DNA from: Anisodus tanguticus
Taxonomy: Eukaryota; Streptophyta; Magnoliopsida; Solanales; Solanaceae
Reading direction: 5' to 3'
DNA: 64,000 nt
NCBI GenBank assembly: GCA_034509755.1
Contig: CM067541.1
Location: 25,612,501 to 25,676,500 of the forward strand
This document shows, one piece after another, positions 55,047 to 64,000 of the stretch. Position 1 is the first letter of the stretch. The number at the start of each line of letters is the position of its first letter. The translations under genes and the position numbers were made by a program. A model generated the notes under the pieces. The model saw only the letters and a program-made list of their open reading frames with translations, ran no database searches and was not told where the DNA came from.

Positions 55047-56971
55047 GTAAGATGTCTAAACGCCTAGATCAGTTTGTGTTGAGTTTTACTTTTGGTTGGT
55101 GATAAACTAGTTAAACAATGGTAAATAAGGTTCAAGGGGAGGGCCTTTTTTCATCTCGTCTTGTTAATGTAAATGGAGTAACTATTTAACACAATAAGAG
55201 TTTCTTTTGACCAAAGATATTAGCTTTTTCTTTTGCTCCTAAAAATTTTGTTTTGCATCTTCAAACAGGACATTCATTCATTTAAAAAGAGCTTACTTTT
55301 CCTTCTTTTAGTCTTTGTAAGTCGTGGAATCCAACATGTAATGTAATGTGCATCATAGTGAGAAATATCCACTTCCAAACATTCTGTCACTCTTGTTCTG
55401 AAAGAAAATGATATAGAGAAACCACAAAGAATTCTTTGACATTGACACATGAAGCTTCCAATAATTAATCTCTTGGGACACGAGGTTTCTGTTGAGTTTA
55501 AAATCACAGCTGATGTCAGAATTTTAGTTTCTATTCTGATAGCTATGTTTCTTTCTTTGATAATACTGTAGCATAGGACTCCAGGACTTTTGGAAGCTGA
55601 ACATACTCAAAAGATGCCTAAAGCTTTTAGCTTTGATCATTCGACGCCGAGTGAAACGGTTCATTGCTCAATATAACTAAAGTTCCATGATAACCAAGAA
55701 ATGAGATAGATCACATCTTGGCCAAATGCCAATCCTCCTAGTTTGAAAGTGAAAAAGAGTAGAGTTGTGTGAAAAAAGATCACTCCTAACTAACCAGTCA
55801 AGTGGAAGGAGCCTGCTTATCCACTCCCCTTCCCCCCTATTGCTAGGAGCCTCGCCTTCTTGACTTGATATGCCAAGAGGACTACAACCTATAGTGGATC
55901 AGTTTTTGCTTAGAAAGGCCGCCATCATATATATATGGTAAAAGAGGTAGGCTTTTTTTTTCCTTTTTCTGGGGGTCTAATATGAGAAGTATAACGTACC
56001 AACCTTTCTACGAGATAGCTGAGATCTATAGTAATAACTCGAAACTTTACTTTATAGCCTGTTCACCTGGAACTTAAAAGCAACTACAACCTAACTGTCA
56101 GTTAGATACTTGAAAAAGAATCACTATCATTAACTGCTATAGCACTTTCTTAGTGCTTTTTGTTCATCAATTATATCTTACCTTACTGAGATTTTTTTTC
56201 AAAAAAAAAAAAGAAGAAAAAGGAGGAAAGAACTGTTATATTGGTTGCGGGCGTTGACTTGTTATGTCTGGTATTGCACTGCCAAAGGTTCCTACTAGCC
56301 GGTCTGCAGTGAGCTTATTGGTTTTGCATATATGCTGCAGTCTAACTCCGCAATGATTTCTGAATTTGTATGTTAACGCTGCTTTTGAATCTTAATGTTA
56401 CTAAGGACATGAAACGTAAATTTTGTGCAGAAAGGTCATAATTGTCAAGACACCTTGATCCATTTATGAACATCTCTATATATATGTTCAGTTCTTTCAA
56501 ATGGATGCGTTACAAGTGTATCTGCTGGTCCCATATAGTTTCTTGAAAGAGTAGGTTATACTTCTAAGGAACACCAAATTATGTGGTGTTTTTTCAACTA
56601 AAATTGTCCTCTCCAATGTCTTTTAGACTTTTGCTTGTTTGGAGATGATATCAGTATCCAAATTATTCATTCAACATCTTGATACTTCCTTATCATACAT
56701 AGAACCCAAAATACAAGAAACATATAAATACTCTGAAATCTTCACTAATAAGATGGATACTGATAAAATGGGGGGAAATGCGGAATTCAATTTTGTCATG
56801 TGTTATGTGTACAAATGTGCATTATAGGGAGAAAATGTCCTCTCCCAATCAGTATATATAACTCTTATGCTGAAAGAAAATGAAAAAGGGAACCACAAAG
56901 AATTCTCTGACATGACACAGGAAGCTTCCAGAAATATGGCCTGGGATGTGGGGTACAAAACAATACTTTTT
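55047..56971. other. intergenic DNA, no gene recognised
   Basis: AT-rich. The only structure seen is a diverged repeat: 55396-55465 resembles 56868-56936 (ctgaaagaaaatga, then accacaaagaattct and gaagcttcca), same orientation, 1.47 kb apart. No coding motif was found. Confidence 0.45.
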
Positions 56972-57083
56972 ACAACAACATACCCAGTATATTCTTATAA
57001 GTGGAGTCTAGATAGGGTGGGGTGTACACAGACCTTACTCCTACACTTGTGGGATAGAGAGGTTGTTTCCATTAGACCCTCGG
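56972..57083 (+). repeat. short interspersed repeat typical of Solanaceae
   Basis: acaacatacccagtatattc, gtacacagaccttactcct, and agaggttgtttcc followed by agaccctcgg. From memory this is a very common short repeat in nightshade genomes. It is diverged from the usual form. Confidence 0.65.
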
Positions 57084-57468
57084 AGAACAATGCTTGTTGA
57101 TCATATTTTTAGTTCCTAACCTGATGCCAATCTTTCCTATGGATTTACTGGCTGATACTTGGTAGTAATTGCTCAATTTTTTGTAGCCGGTAACTTGCAA
57201 CACAAAACACCTCTAATTTGAATGTAATGTGACACTTATTACAAAAACCATTCCCATAAATTGTTAACTATTTGTGCAAGAATACATATTGCACTTGTGT
57301 TAATTCAGAATGGACAACTGCATGCCACTTTCAGTAGATTGTATACTGGACCAGGACATTTTGTTTTTTTGCTGGTGTTCTTCCTGCTTGACTACATTGC
57401 TTGACTCTTCTACATTCTTTGCATCCTCCAAAAGTAATGTATTTTTGGAGGATCGACTCTTCGAAAAT

Positions 57469-57739
57469 AGCAAGGAAAGCATGAATTATTGCCTTGTAAT
57501 TGGATGACCACCGACTCCCGGGGTTAGGTCAATTAGTTGCTCGGACTCTTCAAAAATGCCATCGAGGGTTTGCTGCATCCTCCAAAAGTAATGTATTTTT
57601 GGAGGATCTGACACGGATGCAGTAACATTTTCAGAGAGTCCGAGCAACATAGTTGCTCGGCGTTCCTACTAGCAAGGAAAGCATGAAGTATTGCCTTGTA
57701 ATTGGATGACCACCGACTCCCGGGGTTAGGTCAATTAGT
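57469..57739. repeat. 69-bp direct duplication flanking a MITE
   Basis: 57469-57537 and 57671-57739 differ at one position (agcaaggaaagcatga, ggatgaccaccgactcccgg, ggttaggtcaattagt). The period is 202 bp and the MITE at 57536-57648 fills most of the gap. A shortened MITE copy (57420-57460) precedes the first repeat. Confidence 0.93.
57536..57648. mobile_element. foldback MITE, 113 bp
   Basis: Ends GTTGCTCGGACTCT and its inverse AGAGTCCGAGCAAC, with a central hairpin atcctccaaaa/tttttggaggat. From memory this is a widespread nightshade-family MITE. Target duplication not resolved. Confidence 0.75.
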
Positions 57740-58019
57740 AAATGACTTGTTTCTTAGGTTACAAGTTCGAGCTTTGTTTCAAAGCGAATTAAGTTCAATA
57801 TTTATGTGGAGAGGGGTAGGCCCATCATGCCTTAGTTTGAATAGGCCACTCGAAACTGGTATTTCCGGTATGTGGTGTTTGTTTCACCGTACACTCAAGA
57901 AGCTGCTAAAGGATGAGTGTCGATCGATCATGGTTTTCTCTGAAATTTTTTGAGATTTCATGTTTAGGACTTGGTGGCTAATAAACTTCATTATTTCCAA
58001 TTTATCTTGTGGTTTCCAG

Positions 58020-58110
58020 TATTGAATGTGGCGAGGCTCGTGTGTTAAATCTTTGTGCTTCATGTCTTCGCAATAGACAGATTGTTGTTGAAGCAGAATT
58101 TGTAAAGAAG
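58020..58110 (+). CDS. orphan exon candidate, unknown gene
   Basis: An acceptor ttccag and a donor gtatac bound one open frame of 30 codons (ECGEARVLNLCASC, then RNRQIVVEAEFVKK). Codon use looks protein-like, and it joins in phase to the next candidate at 59183. I do not recognise the family, and no start or further exons were found, so this may be chance. Confidence 0.22.
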
Positions 58111-58383
58111 GTATACATTTTCAGTTACAACTATGGGCTTGCTTTGTGTAAAAGCATTTTCATGACCTGTTTAAGGTGAATGCAAATAGCATAGAATAAG
58201 TGCTATAGGTTTAGTAATTATGATGGCAAGACATTTGTTCATATTGTCAAGGTTATATTGAAGATTGCTAACTGCCATAGAAAAAGCATTGGCATCTAAG
58301 GAAGTTTTCATTCGTAGAACTATGAGGATTTTTTACCAATGCAAAAGAAAAAGAAAAGAGCTAGAGCTCTGAAGAAACTCTCA

Positions 58384-58498
58384 TCTGTTCAAACCTTGGT
58401 GGACAGAGTTATCCGTTATTTGTGTTGGTAGGAGATAGCAGATATCTGGTGGAATTAGTTTAAGTCCACGCAAATTGGTCCAGACACATCACTATTAA
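58384..58498 (+). mobile_element. SINE 3' fragment with A tail
   Basis: ccttggtggacagagttatc, tgttggtaggagatagcag and gtggaattagtttaag resemble the body and 3' end of the SINE at 29606. It ends near an A run (58499-58507). The pol III boxes are missing. Confidence 0.65.
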
Positions 58499-58729
58499 AA
58501 AAAAAAATGAAGAAACACTACAAAGAATATGCATTGTAAGTAGAGTCTCAATGATGAATCAAAAGGTTATGGGTGAAATGAGATTGGACACATGAATGTG
58601 GAGCCTAATATAGAGAAGTCGGATAATTGGTTAGTCTATCATAATCTAAATAACTTGATAAATGAAGATGTAACACAAAATTATAAGTAGAAAAATAGGA
58701 TGATTGGGTTGAGAACCATGAGAATTTAG

Positions 58730-58945
58730 ATTTGAGTACTGGCTGAAGAAAAATAACAGTAGGTGATAGATTTGAGTACTTACAGAAGAAAAATAATAGT
58801 AGGTGATTTCTTTCCATCTATCGAAGCCTTAGTAATAGAGTTATCCGATAATTGTATTGGTGATTTCTTTCCATCTATCGAAGCCTTGGTGGATAGAGTT
58901 ATCCGATAATTGTGTTGGTGAGAGGTAACAAAACTACCTCTCATA
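58730..58945 (+). repeat. SINE fragments with two nested tandem duplications
   Basis: A 37-bp unit (tagatttgagtact...) is doubled at about 58730-58805. A 58-bp SINE-derived unit (ggtgatttctttccatctat then gagttatccgataattg) is doubled at about 58802-58918. Confidence 0.75.
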
Positions 58946-59182
58946 CTAGGTGATAAACAGTTGTAACTTGTAACACAAAACTACTTTATATTTGCTTTTT
59001 TTTGTTTTCAACTTCTTTAACTTATATCACCTCGTAAACAATATGAAGAGAACAAAAAAAAAAGAATGAAAACCGTAAACTGCAAAATAAATAGGAAACA
59101 TTTATCTTTCCCATCTCTTTAAGCTTGTATTTCTTTCTTTATTTTGCTTTTTTTTTTAAATTTGTTTTTGGTTATATGACAG

Positions 59183-59260
59183 GATGAGTACAAATTAGTT
59201 CTGATGAATAAGGACAAAGGCAAATCCATTTGGGCTCTGGAACAATATTCTTTTGGTTTC
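59183..59260 (+). CDS. second orphan exon candidate, unknown gene
   Basis: After an acceptor gacag (to 59182) the frame reads DEYKLVLMNKDKGKSIWALEQ and continues. The donor is not certain (a gtttcc lies near 59257). Phase zero matches the end of 58110. I do not recognise it; support is only the open frame and splice-like edges. Confidence 0.22.
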
Positions 59261-61150
59261 CTAATAATTTTATTAATTCTTTTTGAACTCTAAAGTGCAA
59301 TATTCTGATTTTTCAATGAGATTTTTTTTTAAAAAAAAAAAAACAGTTTCTCTCTTTAAACTCTGATATACAGTGTTGTTCTACTTCTCTATCAGCTTCT
59401 TATATTTGTACTCTACTTTCTACCAGATTCTGTTAAAAAAGTTTACTCTAAAATGCAAACTTAGCAGTACTAAATAAATTTTGTTAGGAGAACTCAAAAT
59501 ACAAACCTCAATATTATTTATTCTCGAGATTGGAGTTGTTGAGTTATATCAAATTTAACTTGAGCAAACTTTTAATACCACCAAAGACACTATTTCATCA
59601 ATTTTCTTTTCCTTTTCTCGACTTAACCATTCAATACCTAAGAAAATTAGAATAGGTGTCATTCTCGTATAAAGGCCCATTAAAAGATATCTTTTAAAAA
59701 AGGTGTCTACTCATTAAAAGAAAAACTACTCTCTACTAGAATTTTTCCATACATAACTACTTGTTTTTCCATTTTGAGTTCTTTAGAATTGTAAGATCAT
59801 AAATAGAATTCTTTACTTTCTATTATATTAGTCAAGCGCTAGCATTCTACAATTAGTATAGTATAGCAGAACAAGGCTCAAACTAGAAATCTTTAATTAA
59901 GAGCGAACAGATCCTGTTCATTCCTCCGTAAGTCTTGGTGGTATTGTATCATTCATTAAATATTTGGTCTTGTTGAAACTAGTTTGATATGTGAAAAATA
60001 ACAATTATTGCCTAGTGCAAGTTGTTTGAAACTTGAGTGGACATTCTCATTGTGATGGTAATCCTATAATCGGCAAAACAAAATCATATTTGTACTTGAT
60101 GGAGTTGATGTAAAAAATTACCCAATGACCTTGTGGAACATATTTGACTGTTAAAACATCTCATCTACTGAAAATTGAACAGTATTTTGGCAATTTCTTT
60201 TGGTTAAAATGCTCAAAACAATTAATAGATATATTAGCAAGGTTTAAACTTTGGTCTAATGATATGAGTGTAGCAAATGATCTGTCGGTTACATCAGTGT
60301 CACCAATTCAAATAAATGATAGAAGAAAGTCTAGTATTTAAGTGACAACCTATAAAGGAGTGAGTTCATTATCCACCAAATTTTGTATTATGTGCCATTG
60401 GCTTTCATAATTTTATGTATCTTCTTGAGCGAGTGAAGTGCTTCACGGATGTGAAGCAGAACGCATAAATTTTTTTGCTTTTTTTTCTTTCCCTCCCTCG
60501 CTCACAGTTACTTCTAATTCCTACCAATTTCATTAAAAATCTCTGGACCAACTTCTCCACTTCACACCATTTAAACTAAATTCCAACATTATATATATTT
60601 ATATAGAGAGAGAGTGTGTGTTTTATTATTAAAAATAATGTTGGAATTGAACATTATAAAATGGATAAATCCACAATTTCATGACAGTGGTTCATGATTG
60701 CTTTATATGTAAATTGAGTTTCCTTATTACTTGAATTTTTCCAATTTGTAAATCTATGATAATTTGGCTTTAATTATTCCATTTGTGTAGGTTATCTTAA
60801 TATTTCACATTTTTTATTCTTAAGAGAATCCCCTACCCGAACCATTCTTAATACCACCAAGCTCTCCCGAATGAATTCGACTCTTTCTATCGTTATTGTA
60901 CTTTGAGCAATGAAAGGTGGGAGAAAGAACTATCAACTTCTTCTGACAAATGAACTGCAATTTTTTAGAAGATAATTGCAATGGAATTTCTTTTTTAAAT
61001 TTCAAAAAAATAAAGAAATAAATAAATAAGATATATATTTAAGTATTAGCCAAAAATATGGGACCCAAAAAGAGAGGGAAAAAAAGATAATATAACTGTT
61101 TTCTATGATGGTGACAAGTGTATATTTATGCAGAGAAACATTGACAATTA
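59261..61150. other. intergenic DNA, no gene recognised
   Basis: AT-rich with poly-A/poly-T tracts and a short GA microsatellite (60605-60617). No supported gene, RNA or element boundary. Confidence 0.45.
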
Positions 61151-61349
61151 CTCCCTTTATTCTAATTTATATCACATTTTTTTATTTGATAATAATTTAA
61201 CTTTAAACTTTATCTTTTATGCATAATGAAATGATCTATAACCACATAAATATTTTTGATTTTATTTTAGACCACAAGATTTAAAATTCTTTCTTTATTT
61301 CTTAAAATTTATACCCAGTCAAACTACATCATATAAATTGAGACGGAGG
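61151..61349. mobile_element. Stowaway-type MITE
   Basis: About 199 bp starting CTCCCTTTATTCTAATTTAT after TA and ending ataaattgagacggagg, the inverse of the Stowaway consensus. The right TA is degraded. Confidence 0.8.
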
Positions 61350-61615
61350 AAATATTATTTTTTTGTTTAAAACAATTTTATAGTTCTACCTTGTGGGAAA
61401 TCTTTTTTTTTTAGTTATCCCACAGGAGATAAATTTTATGGCCTGTCTCACTGACAGACAAGGACTGAAAATGTTTACCAGATCAATAAAAAATGTATTG
61501 ATTTTTGTAGTCCTTTACTGCTGAAAAATAACGGAAAAAATAGTTCAAATTTGCTCCTTAGACGAAGTTAATTATTTTTGTCCTCTGCTAACTACAAAAA
61601 AACATGTAATTTGTG

Positions 61616-61668
61616 GTTGAAAGTGCAATTAGTGGAGGCCATAAACTTCCACTAATTTCACTTTCAAC
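61616..61668. repeat. 21-bp inverted repeat with 11-base loop
   Basis: Arms 61616-61636 and 61648-61668 pair at 20 of 21 positions. No surrounding transposon ends were recognised. Confidence 0.85.
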
Positions 61669-62224
61669 CTCCATAAATTTAAACGCTACCGCTACTAAAC
61701 TCAGTACACATGCCATTAATCACTAGTGATCTATTATTAAAGACTTATTGATCTCTAATTAAACTAATTAAACAAAATTGCAGACTTTGTAGTTTCAATG
61801 TTAAAAAAATAACGGTAAAAGTTCAAATTCTACCTCTGAATTACACAAAATTAATCATTTGTATTTTCCGATAGATGATGCTAATTTAAATCATCGTTGC
61901 TACAAAACTAGCACACATATGCCATTGTTCGTTAACGATCTATTATTATTAGACTTATTGATTTCTAATTAATCAGATTAGTATCAGTGATTACCTCGTG
62001 TTGGACATGTGGCTTAGTTTAACCCAATCCCTCCCACCAGGGACAGACCTTACTTATAGTAAGTTATAGATTCACGTAAACTCAAAATATATATATATAT
62101 TAAAAAAAATCTAAAAATATATAAATTTTATTTGTGAAATGATAAGTTATCATTGTATATTAATTTTAAATTGCTATAAAAATTCATAAATTTTAAATTT
62201 TTGATTTCATCCTCTATCTTTCAC

Positions 62225-62411
62225 CCGTGGCGGAGTCACCTTATGTTAAGAGGTGTCATTTGACACCCTTCACCGAAAATTATACTGTTTGGCTAGATCA
62301 AAAATTTAGTTTTACATATTAATATTTATGTTGACTCCCTTTTTTTTTTTTTCCCGTGTCTACCTTTTTATATTTTGACACCTTTAATAAAATTTATAAT
62401 TTCGCCACTAT
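62225..62411. mobile_element. possible short hAT-type (Tip100-like) remnant
   Basis: gtggcggagtcac at the left and cgccacta at the right are inverse to each other and resemble the CAGTGGCGGA ends of Tip100-type elements. Target duplication not found. Confidence 0.35.
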
Positions 62412-64000
62412 TCTTATGCCCTCTTTCTAACAAGTGTATGGATCAAACACAACCAAAGGGTGTTTGAGAGTGAAAAACAACTCAGAAATACAAAATATTT
62501 TAGAAACACAAAATAAAATTGTAAGTTTCATAAAAGATACACAATTATTTTTCAAGTTCACAATATAGGTCCAAAATATGAAACATGTTCCCCTCAACTA
62601 CTTATTGATCCATTGGTAAACCCCCTTCCAACTTTATAATCAAGCTACTAGCTAATTACCTCCTTTCCTTCAACGTCTTTGTCGAGCTTATCCTTTCCTT
62701 CAACATCTTTGTCTAGCTTATCCCCCTTTCCAGCTAGAGTTTTTGTATATAGTTCAACTGTAACCCTTATTAGCCAAGCTATTTTTTCCGCTTAAAACAT
62801 GTCCTTATTCGATTGAGTTAGCATCTGCTTCTTCTTTCTCTTCCTCGCTGAAAGAGCAAAACTATTTCTTTCTACTTGTACTTTCCCTCTTATTCTATTT
62901 GATTCATTGAATTAATCCGTTATCAAAATATCAGAAAAAGAAGGGAACGTTGTTTTTGCAAACATGAATTGCATTTTTTTGAACAATTTTTTGTAAAAAT
63001 TGTATCTTTATCTCGAAGCCTCGAAGGAAACAAAAAATCGTTCTTTGCTTTGACTTTGATGAAAATATTTTGTTAAAATGGATTGATAGTACCTATCCAA
63101 TAATGAATTATGACGGACTCACTATCCACTCGATTTTCTCTGGTACGAAATGGGCCACTTCAAAGAGGTTCATTGCTCCGGCCCAAAATACGATTAATTC
63201 AGCATGGACTACATGACCCCTAGTAATTTATCGGATAAATTGATAAGTTGGGCATTACCGGCCCACCAAGCGAAACGGTGGTTTCTTGAGCACGACCAGC
63301 TAAGGAATTTCATGGAAAATTGCACTCAAATTGGGGCCCCACGAAAACAAAGCAAAAGCCTCTAAGAGAGAGAAGTAAATAAACAGAAAAAAAAAAAAGC
63401 AACACATCACTCCCCAAATTCACGTGCATAGAAGAAAACAAAATGCTAAATTATTACACCAAAAGTAAAAAATAAAATAAAAAAGTCAACAGAATAAACT
63501 GTAATGCATGGATATGATATGACGTAGACAATTTAAAATATTTTTTATCATGCACAAAAGTTAAGAAAAAGAAATTAAGTAACATTATTAAATATTCAAA
63601 GACATTAATATGGCTATAAAAGTTATGTCACAAAGCGTAAGGTGAAAAATAAATAGTATTAATTATCTGCAAACAAAATAAATTGCCGTTCGTTTATGGA
63701 AGAGTCTATAAACTAAAGTGTCATATAAAATTGAATTTAAACAATTGAAGAAACATAAACTTATCCGTATAATTTTTACACCCGATCAAATTAATTTACT
63801 ATGGTTAATGCATAAATAAAGCTAATTTAGTAATAATAGAGTATTTGAAGACATATCATGGATCCACTGAATTAGTATAAACACTTAATTGGAGTAAGTT
63901 TTTATTAGGATTTGATAGAATATTACAATAATATTCTCGTATCATCGTAAATCTTTTATATTAGAAAACTTTGTATTAGGTAAATTTATACTTCAATTGT
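62412..64000. other. intergenic DNA, no gene recognised
   Basis: AT-rich. A 36-bp tandem duplication (cctttccttcaac then tctttgt, 62661-62722) and a CACGTG box in ttcacgtgca near 63420 were noted; neither is tied to a gene in view. Confidence 0.45.

Overview
This is nuclear DNA of a flowering plant, most likely a member of the nightshade family. The lineage call rests on a tRNA-derived SINE with fragments of the same type, a short interspersed repeat around 57.0 kb that I associate with Solanaceae, and the mix of Ty1/copia, hAT and Stowaway/Tourist elements. Only two host loci are recognised. Most of the remaining sequence is mobile DNA in several insertion layers, plus AT-rich sequence in which I see no gene.

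Region by region. 1-7.2 kb: an hAT transposon (A, minus strand) is broken by the end of a copia element (1-2699) and by a second hAT (B, 3739-6384), which itself carries a third hAT-type element (C, 4382-5843). 7.3-45.3 kb: seven plus-strand exons encode the C-terminal two thirds of an ASHR3-type SET-domain histone lysine methyltransferase. They splice in frame over 262 codons, but the introns are swollen to 6.2, 9.0 and 21.0 kb by inserted elements: copia element B (8444-13396), a Stowaway MITE, a Tourist MITE, an RTE LINE remnant, a solo LTR, minus-strand copia element C (17199-23773), copia element 2 (24276-29363), a SINE split by copia element D (29782-38578), and a decayed copia element E (39240-44920). 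46.4-50.9 kb: a 5'-truncated copia element (element 3). 51.8-52.75 kb: an intact single-exon GDP-L-fucose synthase (GER-type) gene, followed by three tandem partial copies of its 3' end up to 55.05 kb and preceded by a small scrambled fragment of its 5' coding region. 55-64 kb: mostly AT-rich intergenic DNA with MITEs and SINE remnants and two weak orphan exon candidates.

The SET-domain gene is probably disabled. It has an in-frame TAA just inside the SET domain (14723-14725), a conserved post-SET zinc-binding cysteine reads as arginine, element C lies between the apparent branch point and the 3' splice site of the core SET exon, and a 47-bp perfect inverted copy of exon sequence sits in the intron just upstream of that exon. 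The GER gene looks functional and would act in the cytosolic de novo GDP-L-fucose pathway. The two host genes show no functional link. No RNA gene, CRISPR array or prokaryote-type operon is present. All element calls come from terminal repeats, target-site duplications and coding motifs read directly; lineage names such as Ale-like or Tork-like are recognition from memory and were not tested by alignment.
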